Positions 7,198 to 15,436 of a stretch of DNA of 28,676 bases are shown piece after piece (position 1 is the first letter of the stretch; each line of letters begins with the position of its first letter). The stretch is from positions 1-28,676 of IMG/VR virus record IMGVR_UViG_3300036761_001519; one strand, 5' to 3'. Origin of the DNA: a virus. The translations under genes were made by a program, and so were the position numbers. A model generated the notes under the pieces. The model did not search any database. It was not told where the DNA came from and saw only the letters and a list, made by a program, of their open reading frames with translations.

Positions 7198-9551
7198 TTT
7201 ATCTCCTTATTTAACGGGCACTCAACATTATGAAAAGGACAAATTTTTATATTCTTTAGTATCTCTTTTTTCTTTTCTTCATTATCCTTTATTTCTTTAT
7301 TATATTTGTCTACTTTAAGTTTACTGTTTTGTAAACTTTCATTTATAGTAAACAAGTTTTCTTTCCATTTTATTAACTTATCTAATCTTAATGAATCATT
7401 GATATACTTTTTTATATCTATATTTGGAATCTTAATCGTTGATAAAGATTTTTTTACTATATTTAATTCATTATTAACTTTCTTAATTTCTTTCTGAATA
7501 ACTAAATAATTGTCGAATTTAACTATATTTTGTTTTATTGCTTTAATAATATCAGCAGGAATAGATTTAATTAAACCAATAGATTTCTTAGTCTCAAATA
7601 ACTGATTATTAACCTTATTTAAACTAACTTGACATTCTTGCAACTTTACTAATTTGTCATTTAATATTTTAATTTCATTAACTTGCTTGGTAAATAAAAT
7701 GGATAATTGTTCTTGGGTTTCTCTTTGCTTCTTTATATTAACTAACGAAGTGCTTAATTCCTCAATTTGTTGTGTAACTGATTTCTCGTCTCTACCAACC
7801 TGGAGAATATCTTTATTAAGAGATTGCATTGCTTGGTCTAAAATATCGTTACCAGTGAGTTTATTAAAGAGTTTCTGCCGGAAAGTACCTGATTTGTCCA
7901 ACAAAAACGGCATGGCGATTTGATTAGCTATATTAAGAATAATCTTATCCTGGTCTATTTCTATGGGAATAAACTTAATAATGTCTTGAATATCGGCAGG
8001 TAAAGTGCCACCAGTAGCGTTATACTCTTTTTCCTCGCCTTTAATAGTAAGTTTGTATGAATTTACTGTTGAAGTTTTTATTCTCTCAATAATTATTCCA
8101 CTATCTAAGGTAACTTTAACCGAAGTTTTCTTGCTTCCGGTTTTACGAACCACTTCTCCTCTAAGTTGGTCGGGGTAAAATGTCCAACGGATAGCACGAA
8201 TAATAGTAGAATTATGAACAATAAAATCATTAGCAATGAAATTTTTATTGTCCTCAATTTGAATATCATATGTAGGTTCTTCTCCAATATATTTTATTTC
8301 TTTAATTTTATCCCAATAAATATCATTAAATACATATTTTTCTAAATTTTTTAAATTATATTGTTTGATTAATTTTTGTGCAAAATAACGTCCAAAATAT
8401 ATATCCCTTTTGTCTTGATAAAAACTTTTCCCTATTGCTTTGGTAAAAATATCTCTAATTTGTTTTGGCAAAATATAATGTTTACTATTTTGCATATTTT
8501 GTTTAATTTCCGCCCGTTTTTTTAGTAAAGATTGTTTTTTTCCAATTAAGGGTATATATTTGTAAAAAAGTTCTATATCCTCTTTTCTACTAATGAATAA
8601 TATATATGCAGGAAAAACTTTACCGGATTGATTTTTGCATTGTTTATATGAAATTCTTGATAAAATGCTAAACCTTAATAATAAGTGTTGAAATCCATAA
8701 ATTATTTCTTTAGAAGTAGAACAAAATTCCAACTGATTTAATGAATTTGGGATATATCCATCACAACTAAATAATGCTCCTAAAAAATTGGCAAGAATTT
8801 TTAATGAAGAATTATAAATTTCTTGGGGGATAAATTTTGTCCTATGATTCTTACCGTTAAGACCATATTTAACTAATAATTTTTGCAGTTCGGATGGTCG
8901 CATATGACGATTGGGAGCGTTTAATGGTTTAGAACATCTGATTTGATAAGTAATATGATGTAATCTTTTTATAATATGGTGTTCTCCGCACCCCCTTTTT
9001 AAACAATATAAAAAATCTTCTATTATTTTTTCATCTGCATTTGTAAATCCAGGAGTGGAATTAATAATACACCCATCTCCTATCAAATAACCTAATAATT
9101 TTGCTTGTTCAATTGATAAATTATTATTTTGTTGATTAGGTATAGGTATCCTTTGATTTACACCTATTAAATCTCTTGTTACAAAATTTTTCAATTCTTT
9201 CCATCCTTCGGATGATAAGAATTTATGATTATTTGTAGCTTTTATCATTCTACCCGAAGTTGTGGTGATTTGATATATAGATTTTATACCATTTGACTGA
9301 ATAGCAACAATATTTTTTTCTTCTAATAGATTTTGTTTATTTAAACTCCATACTTTCCATAAATGAGGTAAATTAATTAAATCTTTAATAGAAATTAAAG
9401 TACCATTAATGGGAGAAGGAATTAATGTGTCTCCAGATAAACATTTTCCACAATCTGTAGCACCAACAATAACATTCACTCCTTTAGTAAAGTTAAGGAT
9501 TAAATGTTCGTGCTTCTGGAAGTTATTTAATTCTAATTGAGTTATATTCAT
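7194..9551 (-). CDS. Rad50/SbcC (gp46-type) ATPase, N-terminal half, with intein
   Basis: The 785-residue precursor begins with a Rad50/SMC head: MNITQLELNNFQKHE, then GATDCGK at 30-36, interrupted by a 411-residue intein (37-447), resuming with STIIRAIRW. Splicing would restore the P-loop GATDCGKS and give a 374-residue protein. After the head lobe a long coiled coil runs to the C-terminus, which ends with CPFHNVECP, a Cys pair like a zinc hook. No signature motif or Walker B is present; these are on the separate gene at 4160-4762. Inference: the Rad50 subunit is assembled from two polypeptides joined near the hook. No clear SD precedes the ATG, so translation may be coupled to the upstream gene. 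Confidence 0.85.
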   Translation of the reverse strand: MNITQLELNNFQKHEHLILNFTKGVNVIVGATDCGKCLSGDTLIPSPINGTLISIKDLINLPHLWKVWSLNKQNLLEEKNIVAIQSNGIKSIYQITTTSGRMIKATNNHKFLSSEGWKELKNFVTRDLIGVNQRIPIPNQQNNNLSIEQAKLLGYLIGDGCIINSTPGFTNADEKIIEDFLYCLKRGCGEHHIIKRLHHITYQIRCSKPLNAPNRHMRPSELQKLLVKYGLNGKNHRTKFIPQEIYNSSLKILANFLGALFSCDGYIPNSLNQLEFCSTSKEIIYGFQHLLLRFSILSRISYKQCKNQSGKVFPAYILFISRKEDIELFYKYIPLIGKKQSLLKKRAEIKQNMQNSKHYILPKQIRDIFTKAIGKSFYQDKRDIYFGRYFAQKLIKQYNLKNLEKYVFNDIYWDKIKEIKYIGEEPTYDIQIEDNKNFIANDFIVHNSTIIRAIRWTFYPDQLRGEVVRKTGSKKTSVKVTLDSGIIIERIKTSTVNSYKLTIKGEEKEYNATGGTLPADIQDIIKFIPIEIDQDKIILNIANQIAMPFLLDKSGTFRQKLFNKLTGNDILDQAMQSLNKDILQVGRDEKSVTQQIEELSTSLVNIKKQRETQEQLSILFTKQVNEIKILNDKLVKLQECQVSLNKVNNQLFETKKSIGLIKSIPADIIKAIKQNIVKFDNYLVIQKEIKKVNNELNIVKKSLSTIKIPNIDIKKYINDSLRLDKLIKWKENLFTINESLQNSKLKVDKYNKEIKDNEEKKKEILKNIKICPFHNVECPLNKEIK
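8211..9443 (-). mobile_element. Intein with LAGLIDADG homing endonuclease in Rad50 Walker A
   Basis: The insert encodes 411 residues. It begins with Cys (CLSGDTLI, block A), has the TxxH block B (ATNNHKFLSSEGW), two LAGLIDADG-type helices (LLGYLIGDGCI and FLGALFSCDGYI) and ends with block F/G (YDIQIEDNKNFIANDFIVHN) before Ser+1. All splicing residues (Cys1, block-B His, penultimate His, Asn, Ser+1) are present, so it is probably splicing-competent. Both endonuclease motifs keep an acidic residue. It lies between K36 and the P-loop Ser, a very conserved target site. Confidence 0.93.
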
Positions 9552-9556
9552 AATTT

Positions 9557-9835
9557 TTAAATATTCACAAATCCATCTTCATCAACTTCGTCCTCTATTA
9601 AATCCCTAATTTCATTACTCATATTTCTTAAAGTACCTAAATCCCCATAAACCATTAATCTACTTGAATTCTCATCTATTTCATCACAATCGTCTCCGCA
9701 ATCAACACATTTATGTGCCGGGGCTTTCTTAAATGCGACAAAACTACATAAAAATGTTACATCCTTATGATTTGCCACATACCTTTTTATATTTTCGATA
9801 ATATCGTGCAACTCTGGATTCATAGATTCTTCCAT
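9557..9835 (-). CDS. Hypothetical protein with Cys cluster, 92 aa
   Basis: The 92-residue acidic protein has a central CVDCGDDCDE cluster that could bind zinc, plus a C-terminal stretch rich in Asp/Glu (LIEDEVDEDG). No family is recognised. SD AAGGAG precedes the chosen ATG; an internal Met at residue 5 is an alternative. It sits between the HTH-phosphoesterase and Rad50 N-half genes in the same operon. Confidence 0.6.
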   Translation of the reverse strand: MEESMNPELHDIIENIKRYVANHKDVTFLCSFVAFKKAPAHKCVDCGDDCDEIDENSSRLMVYGDLGTLRNMSNEIRDLIEDEVDEDGFVNI

Positions 9836-9848
9836 AAGTTCTCCTTAT

Positions 9849-11033
9849 TTATAGAATAAATCCTTTCGATAACTCCACACCTTTAAAATCCAATTCAAAT
9901 GCCCAAGTCATTGGTCTTTTTTTATTAGTTCCAAAAAACCATTGTTTTGGCTCTGTATAAATACCATATAATTTTCTGGCATAATCATCAAATGGTATCC
10001 ATGCTCCATTTGTTAATAATACACCTTTGTCACCAATTGGTTCTTTTTCAAGAGAATGGAAATGCCCCATCATATATACATCGTATTTTTCTTCTGGTAA
10101 ATTAATATAAGTATCTTTTGCTTTTCTAATACGAGTAGATTTCGCACCGCCTCCTGTTTCATCTCCATGAGTCATAAAAAACATATGGTCATATACTTTG
10201 GTAGAATAATATCTAGAAGTTGGAATTGTTACTGTTACTTTATCATTCTTCGCAGTTTTAAACATTAAATCAAGTGTTTTATAAATATGATATTCCAAAT
10301 AATTTTCAACTGGTAAATCTGCTTTTCTATTACTTGTTGCCATCGAATGATTTCCTACCAAACAAAATATTTCTATTTTTGGGAATAATTTGCACATTTC
10401 GTTTATTAAAAATGCAAAATCCCTTACTGCATCCCAAATTTGTTCTCCTGCAATTTTTGTTATTTTAAATTCTTGCCCTTCAAAAACATATCCATCTCCT
10501 TCAATTAAATCGCCTAATAAAAAGATATTTAATTTTTCATAGTAATAAGTAGATTTCTGTAAAGAAACTATCTCCACGACTGAATCTAAATACCTTTGTA
10601 GCATTCTTTTCCTAATATCATCATTATATGTTTCTATTTCTTTTTGCAATGGAGGATAATAAACTTTATTTGCTTTTCCTATGTGCATATCTGAAATAAT
10701 TAAATTAGCAATTTCTACTTTTTTATTCTTTTTATAGTCTATTAAACATTTAACAGGTTTTAATGCGCAAGAATATTTTTCTATATTTTCATTAATAATT
10801 TCAAATACTTGAGCATAAAGTTCTGCTCGTTCTACTTTCTGTGCTTGTTCTTTTTTATCCAGCGACCTCATTTCTACTGTATTTTTAGAATTATCTCTCA
10901 TTAAATTTGCTCTCCTATGAGCAATTGACTTAAATGAGCGAAGAAGTCTTCCTGCTATTTCTTCTGTAGTGAATCCTTGTTTAGCCATTTCTATAACTTT
11001 ATCATCTTCTTCTTTTGTCCATTGTTTAAACAT
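9849..11033 (-). CDS. Metallophosphoesterase with N-terminal HTH (SANT/Myb-like)
   Basis: Residues 1-45 form a helix-turn-helix of the SANT/Myb or phage HTH kind (WTKEEDDKVIEMAKQG, then EEIAGRLLRSFKSI). From about 108 on there is a complete calcineurin-like phosphoesterase: SDMHIG (D115, H117), LLGDLIEGDG (D175), VGNHS (N228, H229), MTHGDE (H289) and GHFHS (H324, H326). The joining of a DNA-binding-type module to a phosphoesterase suggests action on nucleic acid, but this is inference. It is the second gene after the promoter at 11278-11306, just upstream of the Rad50/Mre11 cluster. It is clearly distinct from the gp47 homolog. Confidence 0.82.
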   Translation of the reverse strand: MFKQWTKEEDDKVIEMAKQGFTTEEIAGRLLRSFKSIAHRRANLMRDNSKNTVEMRSLDKKEQAQKVERAELYAQVFEIINENIEKYSCALKPVKCLIDYKKNKKVEIANLIISDMHIGKANKVYYPPLQKEIETYNDDIRKRMLQRYLDSVVEIVSLQKSTYYYEKLNIFLLGDLIEGDGYVFEGQEFKITKIAGEQIWDAVRDFAFLINEMCKLFPKIEIFCLVGNHSMATSNRKADLPVENYLEYHIYKTLDLMFKTAKNDKVTVTIPTSRYYSTKVYDHMFFMTHGDETGGGAKSTRIRKAKDTYINLPEEKYDVYMMGHFHSLEKEPIGDKGVLLTNGAWIPFDDYARKLYGIYTEPKQWFFGTNKKRPMTWAFELDFKGVELSKGFIL

Positions 11034-11258
11034 TTATTCCTCCTTCTTATCGTCAGCTTTAGCAGGATTCTTAATTAAAGAAATCCCTAAATGCTTCATA
11101 ATAAGCGAAGTATTTGTTCTAATATTTACAAGTAACTTAAGCATGACATTATTGAAGGTAAATAACGCAATTACTTTTGAATTAACATCTGCCTTTGGGT
11201 CTACAATTATTTTGGCTGCTTTTTCCTGCTCTTCTTTAATATCTTTTGAGGTTATCAT
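11034..11258 (-). CDS. Hypothetical protein, 74 aa
   Basis: First gene after the promoter at 11278-11306, with SD AAAGGAG and a roughly 13-nt leader. The protein is helical and charged at both ends, with a hydrophobic middle (VIALFTFNNVMLKLLV) too polar to be a clear membrane span. No family is recognised. It abuts the HTH-phosphoesterase gene. Confidence 0.6.
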   Translation of the reverse strand: MITSKDIKEEQEKAAKIIVDPKADVNSKVIALFTFNNVMLKLLVNIRTNTSLIMKHLGISLIKNPAKADDKKEE

Positions 11259-11277
11259 TTTTCTCTCCTTTAATTAA

Positions 11278-11306
11278 AGTATAGCACATAAAGTGCGCAC
11301 TGTCAA
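11278..11306 (-). promoter_or_regulatory. Sigma70-type promoter (TTGACA-17-TATACT)
   Basis: On the minus strand, -35 TTGACA (11306-11301) and -10 TATACT (11283-11278) are 17 bases apart, with an extended TGC before the -10. The spacer starts GTGCGCAC, as in the promoter at 5727-5755. The expected start near 11271 gives a leader of about 13 nt containing the SD of the 74-aa gene. It would drive the phosphoesterase, Rad50 N-half and Mre11 genes. Confidence 0.88.
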
Positions 11307-11312
11307 GTTATA

Positions 11313-11528
11313 TTAATAAACAAATCCTTCCCTAGGTTCACTTTTCAACATCTCCAATACTTCTTCTCCAATCATACCATTATCTATTCTTTTTAAATAT
11401 TCTAACTTGTATATTTTTGAACTTTCCAAAAGGCGAAATACCTCCTTTAGTTGGTCTTCAGTAATTATAGATTTCATTCCTTCGCCTTCACCATTAAAAT
11501 TATCTTTGGTTATTAATATCTCAAACAT
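11313..11528 (-). CDS. Hypothetical protein, 71 aa
   Basis: The small acidic protein (MFEILITKDNFNGEGEG start) has a helical middle (EDQLKEVFRLLES). GGAGG lies at good spacing before the ATG, supporting this start over the internal Met at 18. It follows the DNA polymerase gene and is the last gene before the 11278-11306 promoter. No family is recognised. Confidence 0.6.
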   Translation of the reverse strand: MFEILITKDNFNGEGEGMKSIITEDQLKEVFRLLESSKIYKLEYLKRIDNGMIGEEVLEMLKSEPREGFVY

Positions 11529-11551
11529 TAGTCCTCCTTTTTAATCTTAAC

Positions 11552-13957
11552 TCATTTAGTTTCAATCGGTTGCGTTAAATTAGCGCTTTTTGTCTTCTTT
11601 TTAACAGGAATAATTCCTTGTTTTAGCTTATTATCGCCTTCCTGGAGCGTTCCTGTGCTTAAATCTAAGGCAATTTTAGCATTCTTTCGAGGTTTTCTCA
11701 CTTTTTGAGGCATTATTACTGATAAATCCCATTTCATAGCTTCAAAAATGGTTTCTATGATATTGTAAATATTGCGTTCCGTCATTTTTTCATAATCAAT
11801 TTCTGTAATATGAGATTTATTTTTGTCATCAAAAGCCAATGCATTTTTCTTAGGGTCTTCTGATTTAACATAAATCCACAAATAATTGTCTCCTACTCTC
11901 TTATTTAATTTTGGAGCATTTTTTAATGCTCTCACAAATACTGGAGGTTCTTTAGAATAAGTTTTGCCATGCTTATTTGTAACTTCTGTTTTATAAAGTT
12001 CTGGTGCTTGACTTAATTTAGCAGGAAAACTTATTTCTTCAATAGGCAAAGTTTTTAATCTTTCTATCTCTAATTTAATCCAATCAATAATCTGCTCCTG
12101 GGATTCTTTATTTAATATTTTATCTATTAAAGTATCTTGAAATTTGGCAATAAATATTGTAGAATCCTTCCTCTTGACTTGGATGCCCTTAATTTCTTCT
12201 TTTAAACCTTTTGTTGTTCTCATCCAACCCTTGTACCTACACATAGTGAGAATAAGTATCTTTTCAAAATTACCTTTTTTACTTATACTTATATTTACTT
12301 TTTTATTGAATCTTTCCATTGACCATTGCTGAATAGTTTTATTTAAAAAATCTGATAAATCCTGATTGCTATCTTCTACGAACACAGAATCGGTGTCTAC
12401 ATACACAACTTTATATCCGGCTTCTTCTGTTTTAGTTTTTAAATATAATAATAAATCTCTAATAGAACTTGTTATCATACTTGCCAACCGAGCATCATAA
12501 AGTCTGAAGAATCTATTTCCTAAAACTCCCCAAAATGAGTTAATTATATTTTTTATACCGTCATAAGTTAATTCGATGCCTTTAAATTCTTCTGATTCTG
12601 GATTAGTATCTTCCATTAATTTTTTAAACATTGCTTTCTTAACCAATAATTTCTTAACTGCGGAAGGCAATAAAGCATTTTCATCTTGTTTAACTAAATA
12701 TGTATTTTTAATTTCTTTGGTTTCCCTATCATTAACATTAACCTCAATAACATTATCCCCTTTTTCATTCACAATATTAGAAGAATCTAAACATAAATCT
12801 TGAAGTATCTGTGGGTATGCACTGTTTAAATCGTAGTCTCCAATATTAAATAGAGCACCAGATTGGAACGTTTCCCTGAAGGCACCCTCAAACTCATCTG
12901 TGGTTGTTTCGTACGATTTTCCGTTAGGAAGCACTATCTTCTTTTCTTTTGCTTCCTGTAATAATAAAGCATCTATAATTCTACTATTAAATCCAAAGTC
13001 TTCCCAATTGACTTTAGCAAATCTCCTAATTTCATCAAATAATGGGATAAAATGAAATTTTTCTTTTTCTAATTTAACCATAAGCTCCACATCATCTATA
13101 TTTCTTAATTTAACTTCTTCTCTTATCTTGCTAAAATCTACTTCTTTATATTTCTTGCCTACTTTTAAATATTTTTCAGCTATTGCATCTAATCCATAAC
13201 TCTTTTCACTTTTGTAAATTTTCTTCATCCAAGTTAGATAATCAACAATAGATGTTCCTGCCGGATAAAAATTATTATAATCTTTCTTGCCCCCTCTTAC
13301 TTTCCCTATAGGACTAATTGCTGTGGCAAAATTATTATAATCACTTTCCTTCTCAAACAAATATTTTTGAATTCCTTCTAATTTTTGAAATCTTGAATAT
13401 AAGTAAGGATAATCAAAATCTTCCATGTAGTATCCCAATAATAAATCGAAACATGCTTTCCTCATGTATTCAATAAAATCTTTAAATAATAATACTTCTG
13501 CATTCGCCAATTCTGCGCCATAATCGCCAATAAACCAATTCCTAATCTTATCATATTTACTGTTATAAATAGTAATTGAAGTTACCGGAAATTTAGCAGT
13601 CAATGGGTCTGGAAATTCATTTTCCCTTTTTAAAACTTCGATATCAATCATTGCCCATTTTATATTACTTTTTTCAAACTTGTCTATCTTGTCTACAACA
13701 TATTTTTTACAATAGTGAATGTCTGCCTCATAACTTTCATGACTTCTTATTTCTCTTATTTCTCTGGGGTCATTGACGGTAATTTTTCTAACTTTTTTTC
13801 CATCTATTGCAGTATATTCTCCTTTAGGGTCTAATTCATAATAGTAAGGAGCATAGGAATTATCTTTAACAATTTTCAATGCACCATCGTCCTCTCTACA
13901 AAAGAGGTATATGGTTTTCTTAGAATTATAAACATTAACTATAGAAAGGTTATTCAT
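11552..13957 (-). CDS. Family-B DNA polymerase
   Basis: The 801-residue protein has all hallmark motifs. The 3'-5' exonuclease shows MIDIEVL (D105, E107), GYYMEDFDYPYL (FD at 181-182) and NIDDVELM (near 288). The polymerase shows motif A DYDLNSAYP (D376), motif B KNIINSFWG (K469-G477) and motif C VYVDTDSV (D521, D523). It is therefore a replicative, proofreading polymerase of the phage/archaeal B type. Motif C keeps the DTD triad, so it should be active. The C-terminus has a basic tail (PQKVRKPRKNAK and KKKTKS). It starts three bases after the ClpP-like gene, with only a weak SD. Confidence 0.95.
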   Translation of the reverse strand: MNNLSIVNVYNSKKTIYLFCREDDGALKIVKDNSYAPYYYELDPKGEYTAIDGKKVRKITVNDPREIREIRSHESYEADIHYCKKYVVDKIDKFEKSNIKWAMIDIEVLKRENEFPDPLTAKFPVTSITIYNSKYDKIRNWFIGDYGAELANAEVLLFKDFIEYMRKACFDLLLGYYMEDFDYPYLYSRFQKLEGIQKYLFEKESDYNNFATAISPIGKVRGGKKDYNNFYPAGTSIVDYLTWMKKIYKSEKSYGLDAIAEKYLKVGKKYKEVDFSKIREEVKLRNIDDVELMVKLEKEKFHFIPLFDEIRRFAKVNWEDFGFNSRIIDALLLQEAKEKKIVLPNGKSYETTTDEFEGAFRETFQSGALFNIGDYDLNSAYPQILQDLCLDSSNIVNEKGDNVIEVNVNDRETKEIKNTYLVKQDENALLPSAVKKLLVKKAMFKKLMEDTNPESEEFKGIELTYDGIKNIINSFWGVLGNRFFRLYDARLASMITSSIRDLLLYLKTKTEEAGYKVVYVDTDSVFVEDSNQDLSDFLNKTIQQWSMERFNKKVNISISKKGNFEKILILTMCRYKGWMRTTKGLKEEIKGIQVKRKDSTIFIAKFQDTLIDKILNKESQEQIIDWIKLEIERLKTLPIEEISFPAKLSQAPELYKTEVTNKHGKTYSKEPPVFVRALKNAPKLNKRVGDNYLWIYVKSEDPKKNALAFDDKNKSHITEIDYEKMTERNIYNIIETIFEAMKWDLSVIMPQKVRKPRKNAKIALDLSTGTLQEGDNKLKQGIIPVKKKTKSANLTQPIETK

Positions 13958-13959
13958 TT

Positions 13960-14532
13960 TTATTTAATTACTCTGTCTACTATTCCTTTTTCCAAACAAC
14001 TATCTGCTGATAACCATAGTTCTCCGGTATTTATTTTTTGCAAATCTTTCTTTGCTAATTTGGTATGTGCAGTCAAAATTCTTTCTGTCATTTTATCCAA
14101 ATGAATTAAAAATGTAGTCCTATCCTTAATAAAGTTTAAATAATCGGCGTGCCCCTCTGATAAAGGATGATTCATCCAATAAGAATTATAATAAATTTGC
14201 CTATGTTTACCCATAACACTTATTAATGCAGCCATACTGCAAGCATGTCCACTTATAATAGTTGTTATAGGTGCGCTGCTTTGTTCCATTGCATTAATAA
14301 TACTAAATCCGCACGATACATCTCCTCCTGGGGAATTGATTTCTAATATGATTGGTTGTTTTTTATCTATAATATTCATTGCTTTAATTTTGGTAACTAC
14401 CATTTCTGCGGAACAAGGTTCTATTACGTTATAAAGAATGATATGCCTTTCTTTATTTAAAATTCTAAGATAATATTCGTCGTTGTATTTATCTTCTTTT
14501 TCTACAATTATTTCTTCTTCTGTTCTTTTCAT
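13960..14532 (-). CDS. ClpP-like serine protease
   Basis: The 190-residue protein has the ClpP/crotonase fold pattern: EINSPGGDVSCG oxyanion-loop region (about 65-75), GHACSMAA with the nucleophile (S99) and WMNHP with the catalytic histidine (H122). By eye, the Asp of the ClpP triad aligns with Glu in GELWLS (E171), a conservative change. Phage ClpP-like proteins often act as head-maturation or regulatory proteases. This one sits beside the DNA polymerase rather than head genes. No Clp ATPase is seen in the window. It overlaps the HExxH gene by four bases (ATGA). Confidence 0.8.
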   Translation of the reverse strand: MKRTEEEIIVEKEDKYNDEYYLRILNKERHIILYNVIEPCSAEMVVTKIKAMNIIDKKQPIILEINSPGGDVSCGFSIINAMEQSSAPITTIISGHACSMAALISVMGKHRQIYYNSYWMNHPLSEGHADYLNFIKDRTTFLIHLDKMTERILTAHTKLAKKDLQKINTGELWLSADSCLEKGIVDRVIK

Positions 14533-14936
14533 TTTAACTCCTTTAAAATTTTTCTAATAGCCTTTGAATGTTCCGGATATGTCATTTCCCATTGAATATT
14601 TATACATCTCTTAAGTTGATTTATTCTATGTTTAAACTTCTCTGGTAGAAATTTTTTTAAATTTCTTAATGCAAATTTTTCTGCTTTGTATTCTTGAAAA
14701 CGGCTAGTATTTCTTATTCTACAGTGATTGTAGTAAATATGTCCTAGTTCATGGAACAATACTGGTAATAAATCTTCTTCTTTCATTCCAAAAAAGGTAA
14801 TGCTATGTCCTCCTTTTTTTAACTGCGCTTGTCCATAAACCCAATCATCTTCTTTTTTAATATGAATAGAAATATTCTTAAACCCTAATTTTTTAATCCA
14901 ATATCTAGATTGTCTTAATATCTCTATTCTTTTCAT
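14529..14936 (-). CDS. HExxH putative metallopeptidase (paralog of 5260-5709)
   Basis: This 135-residue protein has FHELGHIYY (H62, E63, H66) and a downstream glutamate in KAEKFAL (E86), like a gluzincin-type active site. It shares this core and the following KKFLP segment with the protein at 5260-5709, so the two probably arose by duplication or from a common phage family. N- and C-terminal parts differ. It overlaps the HNH and ClpP-like genes by four bases each. Function is unknown. Confidence 0.7.
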   Translation of the reverse strand: MKRIEILRQSRYWIKKLGFKNISIHIKKEDDWVYGQAQLKKGGHSITFFGMKEEDLLPVLFHELGHIYYNHCRIRNTSRFQEYKAEKFALRNLKKFLPEKFKHRINQLKRCINIQWEMTYPEHSKAIRKILKELK

Positions 14937-15436
14937 TTTCCATGAATTAAATTATGGTGTTTTTTACAAAGTGTTATTAAATTTATAAGTTTATGCGCTT
15001 TGCATACATTGTACATATTATAAATAACCACTGGAAAAATATGATGCACTTCTAATTTTTTAGAAGAAAGGCACCATCTACATTTATGGTCGTCTCGTTT
15101 TAATACTTTAAGCCTATTAATCATCCATATTCCGTTGTATCTATTTTTACCTTTCCATCCCGGATTCAATTTTCCTCGTTTGAATTTGCTATCCATTTGT
15201 ATATAATGTTTTCTACATAATTTGGCAGCATATGAAATTTTTACATGGCATATCTTACATTTAAAAGGATATTGAATATGAGTAGATTCTATCCAACATA
15301 TTCTGCAAAAATGAGACCTAGATGAAAGAGAAACGGGGTGTCCGCATTTTAAACATTTTGTAATCGTATATCTTCCATGTTTATACAATGGATTTTTTGA
15401 ACTCCGTAAAATTTTTAAATATTCTTTTCTATTCAT
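14933..15436 (-). CDS. HNH homing endonuclease with zinc fingers
   Basis: The C-terminal part is a classic HNH nuclease: CRWCLSSKKLEVHHI, then NLITLCKKHHNLIH. The N-terminal half holds several Cys pairs (KCLKCGH, FCRICW, KCKICH) forming zinc-finger modules typical of phage free-standing homing endonucleases. The ATG at 15436 is preferred over an in-frame TTG two codons upstream. The start overlaps the transporter stop by eight bases and there is no clear SD. It is probably a mobile gene inserted between the MFS transporter and the HExxH gene. Confidence 0.85.
   Translation of the reverse strand: MNRKEYLKILRSSKNPLYKHGRYTITKCLKCGHPVSLSSRSHFCRICWIESTHIQYPFKCKICHVKISYAAKLCRKHYIQMDSKFKRGKLNPGWKGKNRYNGIWMINRLKVLKRDDHKCRWCLSSKKLEVHHIFPVVIYNMYNVCKAHKLINLITLCKKHHNLIHGK

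Noticed and set aside
8105-8287. Minus-strand 60-codon ORF within the Rad50 gene
   Set aside because: It is out of frame across the intein junction, where the intein and extein frame is fully explained.
11268-11279. Palindrome CTTTAATTAAAG as an operator
   Set aside because: It lies between the -10 and SD but is AT-only in most bases, occurs by chance easily in this AT-rich sequence and is absent from the two sister promoters.
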